From: Streptomyces solicavernae
GTDB taxonomy: Bacteria; Actinomycetota; Actinomycetes; Streptomycetales; Streptomycetaceae
Direction: 5' to 3'
Assembly (NCBI RefSeq): GCF_029968095.1
Contig: NZ_JASCIR010000008.1
Location: 175,635 to 239,634, forward strand
Length of the DNA stretch: 64,000 nucleotides
Both the position numbers and the translations under genes were made by a program. The notes under the pieces are model-generated. The model did no database searches and was not told the DNA's origin. It saw only the letters and a program-made list of their open reading frames with translations. Shown in pieces: positions 6,160 through 13,926 of this stretch (its first letter is position 1; the number at the start of each line of letters is the position of its first letter).

Positions 6160-7824
6160 TTGGCTGAGTACATCTACACGATGCGCAAGACGCGCAAGGC
6201 GCACGGCGACAAGGTGATCCTTGACGACGTCACGCTGAGCTTCCTCCCCGGCGCGAAGATCGGTGTGGTCGGTCCGAACGGCGCCGGTAAGTCGACCGTT
6301 CTGAAGATCATGGCCGGTCTGGAGCAGCCGTCGAACGGTGACGCGTTCCTCTCGCCCGGTTACAGCGTCGGCATCCTGCTGCAGGAGCCGCCGCTGAACG
6401 AGGAGAAGACCGTCCTGGAGAACGTCCAGGAGGGCGTCGCCGAGACCAAGGGCAAGCTCGACCGGTTCAACGAGATCGCCGAGCAGATGGCGACCGACTA
6501 CACCGACGAGCTGATGGAGGAGATGGGCAAGCTCCAGGAGGAGCTGGACCACGCAGGCGCCTGGGACCTCGACGCCCAGCTCGAACAGGCCATGGACGCC
6601 CTCGGCTGCCCGGCCGGCGACTGGCCGGTCACCAACCTCTCCGGTGGTGAGAAGCGCCGCGTCGCCCTGTGCAAGCTGCTGCTCGAAGCCCCCGACCTGC
6701 TGCTCCTCGACGAGCCCACCAACCACCTGGACGCCGAGTCCGTGCAGTGGCTGGAGGCGCACCTCGCCAAGTACGCCGGCACCGTCGTCGCCATCACCCA
6801 CGACCGGTACTTCCTGGACAACGTCGCGGGCTGGATCCTGGAGCTCGACCGCGGCCGCGCCATCGGCTACGAGGGCAACTACTCCACGTACCTGGAGACC
6901 AAGCAGACCCGCCTCAAGGTCGAGGGCCAGAAGGACGCCAAGCGCGCCAAGCGGCTCAAGGAAGAGCTTGAGTGGGTGCGGTCCAACGCCAAGGGCCGGC
7001 AGGCCAAGTCCAAGGCCCGCCTTGCGCGTTACGAGGAGATGGCCGCCGAGGCCGACAAGATGCGGAAGCTGGACTTCGAGGAGATCCAGATCCCGCCGGG
7101 CCCGCGCCTGGGCAATGTCGTCGTCGAGGTCAACAACCTCACCAAGGGCTTCGGCGAGAAGCTCCTCATCGACGACCTGAGCTTCACCCTGCCGCGCAAC
7201 GGCATCGTCGGCGTCATCGGCCCGAACGGCGCCGGCAAGACCACGCTGTTCAAGATGATCCAGGGCCTGGAGACCCCCGACTCCGGCCAGATCAAGGTCG
7301 GCGACACGGTCAAGATCTCCTACGTCGACCAGTCCCGCGAGAACATCGACCCGAAGAAGACGCTGTGGGCCGTCGTCTCCGACGAGATGGACTACATCAA
7401 CGTCGGCCAGGTCGAGATGCCGTCCCGCGCCTATGTCTCGGCGTTCGGCTTCAAGGGACCGGACCAGCAGAAGCCGGCCGGTGTGCTCTCCGGCGGTGAG
7501 CGCAACCGCCTGAACCTCGCGCTGACCCTCAAGCTGGGCGGCAACCTGCTGCTCCTCGACGAGCCGACCAACGACCTCGACGTCGAGACCCTGTCCTCGC
7601 TGGAGAACGCGCTGCTCGACTTCCCGGGCTGCGCCGTGGTCGTCTCCCACGACCGCTGGTTCCTGGACCGCGTCGCCACGCACATCCTGGCGTACGAGGG
7701 CGAGTCCAAGTGGTTCTGGTTCGAGGGCAACTTCGAGTCGTACGAGAAGAACAAGATCGAGCGGCTGGGCCCGGACGCGGCGCGCCCGCACCGTGCCACG
7801 TACAAGAAGCTGACGCGAGGCTGA
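6160..7824 (+). CDS. ettA: Energy-dependent translational throttle protein EttA (ABC-F)
   Basis: 554 aa, the usual EttA length, if begun at TTG 6160 (MAEYIYTMRK, the near-invariant EttA N-terminus). The frame is open further upstream, but that part is unlike the family. Two ABC modules: Walker A GPNGAGKS (about 39) and GPNGAGKT (about 350), signatures LSGGEKRR and LSGGERNR, Walker B LLLLDEPTNHLD and LLLLDEPTNDLD. The arm/linker region lies between. No membrane segments, as expected of a soluble ribosome-associated ABC-F. EttA binds the ribosomal E site and gates the first peptide bond according to ATP/ADP. The RBS is weak. It seems to head a short operon with the thioesterase. Confidence 0.95.
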   Translation: MAEYIYTMRKTRKAHGDKVILDDVTLSFLPGAKIGVVGPNGAGKSTVLKIMAGLEQPSNGDAFLSPGYSVGILLQEPPLNEEKTVLENVQEGVAETKGKLDRFNEIAEQMATDYTDELMEEMGKLQEELDHAGAWDLDAQLEQAMDALGCPAGDWPVTNLSGGEKRRVALCKLLLEAPDLLLLDEPTNHLDAESVQWLEAHLAKYAGTVVAITHDRYFLDNVAGWILELDRGRAIGYEGNYSTYLETKQTRLKVEGQKDAKRAKRLKEELEWVRSNAKGRQAKSKARLARYEEMAAEADKMRKLDFEEIQIPPGPRLGNVVVEVNNLTKGFGEKLLIDDLSFTLPRNGIVGVIGPNGAGKTTLFKMIQGLETPDSGQIKVGDTVKISYVDQSRENIDPKKTLWAVVSDEMDYINVGQVEMPSRAYVSAFGFKGPDQQKPAGVLSGGERNRLNLALTLKLGGNLLLLDEPTNDLDVETLSSLENALLDFPGCAVVVSHDRWFLDRVATHILAYEGESKWFWFEGNFESYEKNKIERLGPDAARPHRATYKKLTRG

Positions 7825-7834
7825 GGTCGACCAG

Positions 7835-8266
7835 GTGACCAGGCACATCTACTCCTGCCCGCTGCGCTGGTCGGACATGGACGCCTTCGGGCACGTCAAC
7901 AACGTCGTCTTCCTGCGGTACTTGGAAGAGGCGCGGATCGACTTCATGTTCCGGCTGGCGCCGGGCGACGGCTCGCCCTCGTTCTCCGGGGGCTCCGTCG
8001 TCGCGCGGCACGAGATCGACTACGTACGGCCGCTGGTGCACCGGCACGAGCCGGTGACCATCGAGTCGTGGGTGACGAAGATCGGGGCGGCCTCGCTCAC
8101 GATCGCGTACGAGGTGAAGGACCCGGACCAGGTGTACGTCCGGGCCTCGACGATCGTCGTGCCCTTCGACCTGGAGGCGCAGCGGCCGCGGCGGATCAGC
8201 GCGGAGGAGAAGTCCTTCCTGCAGGAGTACATGGACGACTCGGCTCCGGGGGCGCTCGCCGCATGA
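7835..8266 (+). CDS. Hotdog-fold acyl-CoA thioesterase (4HBT)
   Basis: 143 aa from GTG 7835, 10 bp after ettA with AGGTCGACCAGGTG in the gap. The motif CPLRWSDMDAFGHVNNVVFLRYLEEAR holds the catalytic-type Asp of the 4-hydroxybenzoyl-CoA thioesterase family, followed by VARHEIDYVRPLV. Length is typical. It probably hydrolyses acyl-CoA in the cytosol; the substrate cannot be read. Its stop overlaps the start of the next gene (ATGA). Confidence 0.85.
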   Translation: MTRHIYSCPLRWSDMDAFGHVNNVVFLRYLEEARIDFMFRLAPGDGSPSFSGGSVVARHEIDYVRPLVHRHEPVTIESWVTKIGAASLTIAYEVKDPDQVYVRASTIVVPFDLEAQRPRRISAEEKSFLQEYMDDSAPGALAA

Positions 8267-8940
8267 CGGCCTCGCCGTTGCGTTTCGCCGACGCCGGGGA
8301 GGCGGCCGACCTGGCCGCCTTCCTGGCCCGGCTCATCCACTACGACAAGGCCGCGGCCGTACGGCTGCAGGCCGGGGGCGGGGCGCTCGCCGTGTTCGGG
8401 CGGCCGCCGTCGTTCGAAGTGCTCGCCATCCGCGCGGCCCGGCTCGCCGAGCCGGCCGAGCTCGACGTGACCGTCTCGGCGGGCGAACTCCTCGAAGGGA
8501 TCGACGAGTCGGCGGGCAGGGCCACCGTGCCCGGGGCCGTCACCGGCCCGCCGTGGGCCGGGGTACTGCCCCCGCGCGGCGGCTGGCAGCAGCTCCCCGG
8601 GCTGCCGGGTCTCGACGCGGTGCGCCGGGCCGTCGGTATCGCGGTCGGTGAATTCCGGTCGCGCACCGAGGAGTTGGACCCGGAGAAGCGCACCCGCGCG
8701 GAGCTGGACCGGATCGGCCGGGAGATCTGGTCGCGGCCGGTCGGCGACACCGAACTGCCGGTGCGGGCCGCGCACGCCGCGCAGGCGCTCGGCTTTCTGC
8801 GCCCCGCGGCCTTCGAAACCGGACCGGGGAGCGGGCCCACCCTGCTCGCCTCGGGCGCGTGGCTGCGGCTGCGCACGCCGTACGGCTCGATCGCCCTGCG
8901 CAGGGCGGGAGCCGGCGCGCTGAGTGTGACACCCACCTAG
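8263..8940 (+). CDS. Conserved actinobacterial hypothetical protein
   Basis: 225 aa. The ATG at 8263 overlaps the thioesterase stop (ATGA), so the two are translationally coupled. The protein has no signal peptide or membrane segment. It begins LRFADAGEAADLAAFLARLIHYDKAAAVRLQ, and the central EVLAIRAARLAEPAELDVTVSAGELLEG suggests a compact alpha/beta fold. Not recognised as a characterised family; coupling to ettA and the thioesterase is the only functional hint. Confidence 0.75.
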   Translation: MTASPLRFADAGEAADLAAFLARLIHYDKAAAVRLQAGGGALAVFGRPPSFEVLAIRAARLAEPAELDVTVSAGELLEGIDESAGRATVPGAVTGPPWAGVLPPRGGWQQLPGLPGLDAVRRAVGIAVGEFRSRTEELDPEKRTRAELDRIGREIWSRPVGDTELPVRAAHAAQALGFLRPAAFETGPGSGPTLLASGAWLRLRTPYGSIALRRAGAGALSVTPT

Positions 8941-8947
8941 GTTCTGG

Positions 8948-8981
8948 CTCTCCCCCAGCTACCGCTGGGAGGTGCCCCCAG
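8948..8981. repeat. Dispersed Streptomyces intergenic palindrome
   Basis: CTCCCCCAGCTACCGCTGGGAGGTGCCCCC contains a short stem (CCCAGC at 8954-8959, GCTGGG at 8964-8969). It is the type of short palindromic repeat scattered between genes of many Streptomyces. It lies between the convergent ends of the hypothetical gene and glbO and could act as a terminator. Confidence 0.65.
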
Positions 8982-8997
8982 GACGGGCTGGTAGGGG

Positions 8998-9399
8998 TCA
9001 CCCCGCCGTATTGACCATGGATGCGGCGGCGTACGTCAGGTAGTTCCAGAGCGTGTGCTCGTGCTCCTCGGAGAGGTTCAGCTCCTCGACGGCCACACGC
9101 ATGTGCTTCAGCCACGCGTCGTGCGCGGCCTGGTCGACGGTGAACGGGGCGTGCCGCATGCGCAGCCGGGGGTGGCCGCGGTTGTCGCTGTACGTGCGGG
9201 GGCCGCCCCAGTACTGCATCAGGAAGAGCGCGAGCCGCTCCTCCGCCGGGCCCAGGTCCTCCTCCGGGTACATCGGCCGCAGCAGCGGGTCCTCGGCGAC
9301 GCCCTGGTAGAAGCGGTGCACCAGGCGCCGGAAGGTCTCCTCGCCGCCGACCTGCTCGTAAAACGTCTGTTCCTGAAGGGTGCCGCGCGGAATCTCCAT
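8998..9399 (-). CDS. glbO: Group II truncated haemoglobin (trHbO)
   Basis: 133 aa from ATG 9399 (a GTG one codon upstream is possible). Typical trHbO features: TFYEQVGGEETFRRLVHRFYQGV, LRPMYPEEDLGPAEERL, LFLMQYWGGPRTYSDNRGHPRLRMRHAPF with the proximal His in RMRHAPF, then a Trp-containing final helix (HTLWNYLTYAA). The family binds O2 or NO and is linked to oxygen delivery or nitrosative stress defence. Single gene between two plus-strand genes. Confidence 0.93.
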   Translation of the reverse strand: MEIPRGTLQEQTFYEQVGGEETFRRLVHRFYQGVAEDPLLRPMYPEEDLGPAEERLALFLMQYWGGPRTYSDNRGHPRLRMRHAPFTVDQAAHDAWLKHMRVAVEELNLSEEHEHTLWNYLTYAAASMVNTAG

Positions 9400-9462
9400 C
9401 ACCCGTCCATGGTCTCAGACGGGACGGCCGAGGACTCGGGGCCTAGGACTTCCGCGGATCGA

Positions 9463-9536
9463 GCGGAGCTCGCGGTTCGCGCGGAGCTCGCGGTTCGAGT
9501 GGAGATTCGCGGTTCGAGTGGAGCTTCGTGGTTCGC
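9463..9536. repeat. Four degenerate 18-19 bp tandem repeats upstream of a methyltransferase
   Basis: Unit GCGGAGCTCGCGGTTCGC at 9463-9480 is followed by 9481-9498, 9499-9517 and 9518-9536 with increasing changes (GTGGAGATTCGCGGTTCGA and similar). They fill the gap between glbO and the methyltransferase and are not coding. Confidence 0.8.
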
Positions 9537-9608
9537 GCGGCCTTCCGTCGTCGGACAGTCGCTGCCGCAGGCCTCGCCTCCGCGGGGATATCGCAGGACA
9601 GTGGGGGC

Positions 9609-10652
9609 ATGGGAGCCGAACTGTCGCGGGAGACACCTGCCGTGGATGTCACGGCCACCGTGGACGACGAGCCCGGTGCCGAGGCCGTACGGGCCGCTGC
9701 CGCGCGGGCCGGGCTCGTACGGGAGATCGAGGCGAGCGGCGCCTTCGCGGACGAGCCGCGGTGGCGGGAGGCGTTCGAGGAGGTGCCGCGCCATCTGTTC
9801 GTGCCCTACTACTACGTCGGCACGGCGGACGGGTACGAGCGGCTGTGGGGCGAGGACCCCGATCCGCGCCGCCGGGAGCGCTGGCTGCGCGGGGCGTACG
9901 CGGACGAGCCGCTGGCCACCCGCGTACGCGACGGACAGCTGATCTCGTCCAGCAGCCAGCCGTCGCTGATGGCGCAGATGCTGGCGGACCTGGGCGTACG
10001 GGACGGGGACGCGGTCCTTGAGATCGGCGCCGGGACCGGATACAACGCGGCGCTGCTCGCGCACCGGCTCGGCGACGAGCTGGTCACCACGGTCGATCTG
10101 GACCCGGAGATCACCGAGTCCGCGCGCCGGCACCTCGCGGCGGCGGGCCACCGCCCGAGGGTGGTCACCGGCGACGGGGCGCGCGGCTGCCCGGAGCACG
10201 CGCCGTACGACCGGATCATCGCGACCTGCACCCTGGAGACCGTGCCGGGAGAGTGGCTTGCGCAGTGCCGGCCGGGGGCGCGGATCCTGACGCCGATGGC
10301 CACGGGCCTGCTTCTGCTTGAGGTGCAGGACGGGGAGCGCGCCGAGGGGCGGTTCCTGCACCTGCCCGCGTACTTCGTGCCGCTGCGTGGCGGCGGCCGG
10401 GAGGCGGCGGGGGCGCGGTTCGCCGGTGGCTCGCCGCTCACCGGCGGGCTGCCGCACCGGGCGCTGCACAGCGAGCTGTTCCGCTTCCTGCTGACGCTGA
10501 CCCGGGGCGTGCTCGACCCGCACGAGGCGCTTGCGCTCTGGCAGCGCGAGGGCAGGCCGGCGCGGGAACGGTTCGGGGTCACGGTGAGCGGCTCCGACGT
10601 ATGGGCCTGGCTGGATGATCCAACCGGCCCGTACGCCTGGCCGCTTCCGTGA
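9609..10652 (+). CDS. PCMT-like SAM-dependent methyltransferase
   Basis: 347 aa from ATG 9609. Residues about 40-70 carry FEEVPRHLFVPYYYV, and about 110-125 carry the SAM-binding motif AVLEIGAGTGYNAALLA preceded by GQLISSSSQPSLMAQML, the layout of protein-L-isoaspartate O-methyltransferases. The later VVTGDGARGCPEHAPYDRIIATCTLE is the PCMT post-motif. The C-terminal third (WLAQCRPGARILTPMATG onward) is longer than classical PCMT (about 210 aa), as in the streptomycete PCMT-like group. It may repair isoaspartyl residues or modify a natural product or peptide; the context does not decide. Confidence 0.8.
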   Translation: MGAELSRETPAVDVTATVDDEPGAEAVRAAAARAGLVREIEASGAFADEPRWREAFEEVPRHLFVPYYYVGTADGYERLWGEDPDPRRRERWLRGAYADEPLATRVRDGQLISSSSQPSLMAQMLADLGVRDGDAVLEIGAGTGYNAALLAHRLGDELVTTVDLDPEITESARRHLAAAGHRPRVVTGDGARGCPEHAPYDRIIATCTLETVPGEWLAQCRPGARILTPMATGLLLLEVQDGERAEGRFLHLPAYFVPLRGGGREAAGARFAGGSPLTGGLPHRALHSELFRFLLTLTRGVLDPHEALALWQREGRPARERFGVTVSGSDVWAWLDDPTGPYAWPLP

Positions 10653-10679
10653 CCCCGAACGGTCGCGTTCTCCCGCGGG

Positions 10680-12386
10680 TCAGCCGCGCCTGATGGTGAT
10701 CGTCGTCCACGCGCCGACGTGCACGCGGTCGCCGTCCTGCAGCGGTACGGGGACGAACGGCTGGATGGGCTCCTCGCCGCCGTTGACCGTGGTGCCGTTG
10801 GTGGAGTTCTGGTCGACGACCGCCCAGCTGCCGTCCGGCTGCTGGACCAGGACCGCGTGCTGGTGCGAGACGCCCGGGTCCTCCGGCGGCACCGACAGGT
10901 CGATGTCGGGGGTGTCGCCGGTGGAGTGGCGGCGGCGGCCGACCGTGATCTGGTTGCCGACCAGCTGACGCTGCTGCTCCGGGGAGTACGCGGGCAGGTT
11001 GAGGCTGGAGGCCTCGGGGCCGCTGCGGTGCATCATCGCCATGAAGTACTCGCGGTCGGGTCTGATCGTCGCCGTCCAGCCCGCGGGCGCCGGGTTCGCC
11101 GGGTTCGCCGGGTGGGCCGGGTCCTGTTGGTTCGGCTGGTTCAGCTGGTTCGGCGGCGGGAAGCCGTATCCGCCGCCCTGGCCCTGCGGACCGGGACCGG
11201 GACCGGGACCGGGCTGACCCTGCTCCGGGAAGCCCTGCTCCGGGAAGCCCTGCTCCGGGAAACCCTGGCCGGGAGCGCCGGGAGCGCCGGGAGCGCCGGG
11301 AGCGCCGGGAGCGCCGGGAGCGCCGGGAGCCCCAGGAGACCCGGGAACGCCAGGGCCACCCAGTCCGCCAGGACCGCCCGGGCCCTGGTCGGGGAAGCCG
11401 GGCTGTGGCGGGGCCGGGGCGGGAGCCGGAGGTGCCGGGGGCGCCATGGACTCCTGCGGGGACGGCGGTGCCTGGCCCGAGGGCGGCGGGATCATCCAGT
11501 CGTCGTTGCCACCGAGGCCGGGCCCGGGCGGAGGCGGCGACTGCGGACCACCCTGCGGGAAGCCGGGCGGGGGGCCCTGCTGCGGAACGCCCTGCGAGGC
11601 GTCGGGGAAGCCGGGCGGCGGCGGGCCCTGCTGGGGGCCGCCCTGCGGACCGGGCCCACCCATCGAACCGGGACCACCCTGCGACATGTCCGGGAACCCG
11701 GGCGGCGGCGGACCCTGCATGCCCTGCATGCCCTGAGGGGCCTGAGGGGCCTGAGGGGCCTGAGGGGCCTGGGTCTGCTGGGGGCCGCCCGGCATCGGCG
11801 GCGCCGGCGGCGCGGGCATGGACGCGTCCGGCTGCAGCGGCTCCGCGGGACGGTTCACCTGCGAGGGCCGCGAGGACGTGTACTCACTTGAGCCGGGGCC
11901 AGGACCGGGACCAGGGCCAGGACCGGGACCAGGGCCAGGACCGGCACCGGGACCAGGACCGGCACCGGGACCAGGACCGGCACCGGGACCGGCACCGGGC
12001 GGCGGGCCGGCCTGCGCGAAGCCCGGCGGCAGGTTCAGACCGGGCGCGGGCGGGGGCGGCGGCGCGGGCGCGTGCGACGTCGGGGTGTTGGCGGGGAAGT
12101 TCCACCGGCACTCCTCGCAGAACGGGGCGTTCGGCTCGCGCGGGGTGTTGCACTGCGGGCAGTGCTCCTGCGGGCCGCCGGCACCCGGCTGCGGGTAGCC
12201 GTACCCACCGCCGGGGGCGGGCGGGCCGGACTGCTGCTGCGGGTAGCCGTAACCACCGTCCGCCGGAGGCGGCGGTGGCGGTGGCGGCATCGCACCGGCC
12301 GGCGCGCCTGCTCCTGCCATGCGGTGGCCGCAGACCTCGCACCAGTCGTCGGAACCCGACTGGTGTCCGTTCGGGCAGGTCGGCAT
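10680..12386 (-). CDS. Zinc-ribbon/FHA phosphothreonine-reader with collagen-like linker
   Basis: 568 aa from ATG 12386; the RBS AAGGAGAGGGGGAG directly upstream excludes the GTG 24 bases earlier. Two zinc-ribbon motifs (CPNGHQSGSDDWCEVCG, about 4-20; CPQCNTPREPNAPFCEEC, about 78-95) come first. A roughly 330-residue Pro/Gly/Gln linker follows, with GPG runs, GFPEQ repeats and collagen-like GAP triplets. The last 100 or so residues are an FHA domain: TVGRRRHSTGDTPDIDLS, GVSHQHAVL, DQNSTNGTTVNG. FHA domains bind phosphothreonine. As last gene of the PknG-like operon it is a likely kinase substrate or effector, but it lacks the ETTS motif of GarA/OdhI. Confidence 0.9.
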   Translation of the reverse strand: MPTCPNGHQSGSDDWCEVCGHRMAGAGAPAGAMPPPPPPPPADGGYGYPQQQSGPPAPGGGYGYPQPGAGGPQEHCPQCNTPREPNAPFCEECRWNFPANTPTSHAPAPPPPPAPGLNLPPGFAQAGPPPGAGPGAGPGPGAGPGPGAGPGPGPGPGPGPGPGPGSSEYTSSRPSQVNRPAEPLQPDASMPAPPAPPMPGGPQQTQAPQAPQAPQAPQGMQGMQGPPPPGFPDMSQGGPGSMGGPGPQGGPQQGPPPPGFPDASQGVPQQGPPPGFPQGGPQSPPPPGPGLGGNDDWMIPPPSGQAPPSPQESMAPPAPPAPAPAPPQPGFPDQGPGGPGGLGGPGVPGSPGAPGAPGAPGAPGAPGAPGAPGQGFPEQGFPEQGFPEQGQPGPGPGPGPQGQGGGYGFPPPNQLNQPNQQDPAHPANPANPAPAGWTATIRPDREYFMAMMHRSGPEASSLNLPAYSPEQQRQLVGNQITVGRRRHSTGDTPDIDLSVPPEDPGVSHQHAVLVQQPDGSWAVVDQNSTNGTTVNGGEEPIQPFVPVPLQDGDRVHVGAWTTITIRRG

Positions 12387-12413
12387 GTCGGCGCTCCCCC
12401 TCTCCTTCACGTT

Positions 12414-13838
12414 CTACGTGTCCTGTGCGTGCTGCACGTTCTTGGCGTGCGTGACGCGAACCGTTTTGGTCGACCGGGTTTCGAGAGTCATCTCGTCGGC
12501 GTCCTCGACCTTCGCTTTCAGTCGCACAGTACCGGTCGCCGCGTCGACCACGTCGACCACCTTGGCAAGGAGTCTGGCCGTATCCGCGTTGCCGGAGCCC
12601 GCGGCCAGCTGAACGGCGCGGCCCAGCTTGGCCGTTGCTCCGTCCGTATCGCCGGACTTACGGGCATCGAGCCCCTGCTGGATGACTTGTGCCAGTTCGG
12701 CCTGGCCTGTGTAGTGCGCGACCTGGGGGTTGATCGCCGTGGAGGCCGCCAGGTCGTCCGTCCATACGGCCCGTACGAGACCGTGCGAGAGGTTCTGGAC
12801 GGTGCCGTCGCCGCGGTCGATCACCAGGGAGACGCGGGCGGCGAGCATCTCCTGGCCGATCCCGGCGTCCGGGACCTCGACGCATACGTGGTAGTCGCGG
12901 GACTCGTCGCCCCAGGACCCGGTGGGGTAGTCGCCCGCGCGGGGGCCGACCGGGGTGCGGCGGCCGGTCAGGTCCTCGACGGTGGGCGCGACCTGCTTCA
13001 CGTACTTGATCTCCGCGCCCAGCGGCGTCCACAGGCGCAGCGCGACATCGGCGATCTCCTTTCCCATCGCCGTCTCCATCAGGTGCGTGAAGTCGGCGGC
13101 GAGACCGGCGGGGTCGGCGACGATGTCGGCCGAGCCGAGCAGCGCCGAGGCGATACCCGTGACTTCTTTCACTTCCCAGTCCGTGCCGACGCCGCGCGCG
13201 TCACATGTGTACCGCCCGGCGCAGGAGTCCAGGGCGGCCTGCAGTTCCTCGGGCGCTTCGTGCTCGTTGCGCCCGTCGGTGAGCAGGATGCCGTGGCGTA
13301 CGGCGGCTTCCGGGGCGTCGGCGGAGTTGAGGAGCCGGTCGGCCAGGCGCAGCCAGGTGCCGATGGCGGTGCCGCCGCCCGCGGCGAGCCGGCGCAGCGC
13401 GTGCCGGGCCGCTGCGCGCGTACGGTCGTCGGCCACGGCGAGGCGGCCGTCGCCCGGGTAGATCTCCTTGGCGACGTGGGTGCCTGCGATCACCGCGAAG
13501 CGGACGCCGTCGCGCAGCGCGTCGATCGCGGCGGCGGTGGCGTCGCGGGCGCCGCGCATCTTCGTCGGCGGGTAGTCCATCGAGCCCGAGCAGTCCACCA
13601 TGATCGCCACGGCGGCGTCCGGCCCTCCTGCGTCCGGCCCTCCGGCGTCCGGGCCCCCGCTGTCCGTGCTCGCGGTGGCGGGCGCGAGGCCGCCCGTGGT
13701 GCCGCCGCCCGTGGTGCCGCCGCCCGTCGACGTCACCGTGACGATGGCGTTGACCTCGCGGCCGCCCTCCGGCAGGTGTTCGTTCGAGTAGACCTCGACG
13801 GCGAACTGCGGACCCTTCGGTTTCGCGAAATTGGCCAT
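12414..13838 (-). CDS. VWA-domain protein of the kinase/phosphatase operon
   Basis: 474 aa from ATG 13838. An N-terminal beta region (PQFAVEVYSNEHLPEGG) and a Gly/Thr linker with TGGGTTGG and GGPDA repeats lead to a von Willebrand A domain. Its MIDAS is complete (VDCSGSMD, about 87-94, with later Thr and Asp positions). The C-terminal third is helical (ARKSGDTDGATAKLGRAVQLA). No signal peptide, so cytosolic. VWA proteins scaffold metal-dependent protein contacts; here the gene lies between PP2C and FHA genes, suggesting a signalling complex. It starts 84 bp after the PP2C stop. Confidence 0.88.
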   Translation of the reverse strand: MANFAKPKGPQFAVEVYSNEHLPEGGREVNAIVTVTSTGGGTTGGGTTGGLAPATASTDSGGPDAGGPDAGGPDAAVAIMVDCSGSMDYPPTKMRGARDATAAAIDALRDGVRFAVIAGTHVAKEIYPGDGRLAVADDRTRAAARHALRRLAAGGGTAIGTWLRLADRLLNSADAPEAAVRHGILLTDGRNEHEAPEELQAALDSCAGRYTCDARGVGTDWEVKEVTGIASALLGSADIVADPAGLAADFTHLMETAMGKEIADVALRLWTPLGAEIKYVKQVAPTVEDLTGRRTPVGPRAGDYPTGSWGDESRDYHVCVEVPDAGIGQEMLAARVSLVIDRGDGTVQNLSHGLVRAVWTDDLAASTAINPQVAHYTGQAELAQVIQQGLDARKSGDTDGATAKLGRAVQLAAGSGNADTARLLAKVVDVVDAATGTVRLKAKVEDADEMTLETRSTKTVRVTHAKNVQHAQDT

Positions 13839-13894
13839 GGAGAACTGCCTCCCCCTTGTTTCCCCTGGTCCCCGCTTCCCGCCCGTCCCGCCGG

Positions 13895-13926
13895 GCCGTC
13901 AGGCCGTCAGGCCGTCAGGCCGTCAG
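13895..13926. repeat. Four 8-bp tandem repeats (GCCGTCAG) covering a stop codon
   Basis: GCCGTCAG repeats exactly four times from 13895 to 13926. The last unit contains the TGA stop of the PP2C gene (13923-13925). A simple-sequence tract likely to vary in copy number by slippage. Confidence 0.85.

Noticed and set aside
6064..7848. Full-length minus-strand open frame opposite ettA
   Set aside because: Translation is low-complexity Leu/Val/Asp/Gly and lacks any domain; the plus strand is an unmistakable EttA.
9055..9942. Plus-strand frame across glbO and the tandem repeats
   Set aside because: It is antisense to the globin and continues through tandem repeats into another frame of the methyltransferase; no start signal or domain.
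10680..12386. FHA protein as a GarA/OdhI orthologue
   Set aside because: It lacks the N-terminal ETTS phosphorylation motif and small size of GarA; only the FHA domain is shared.
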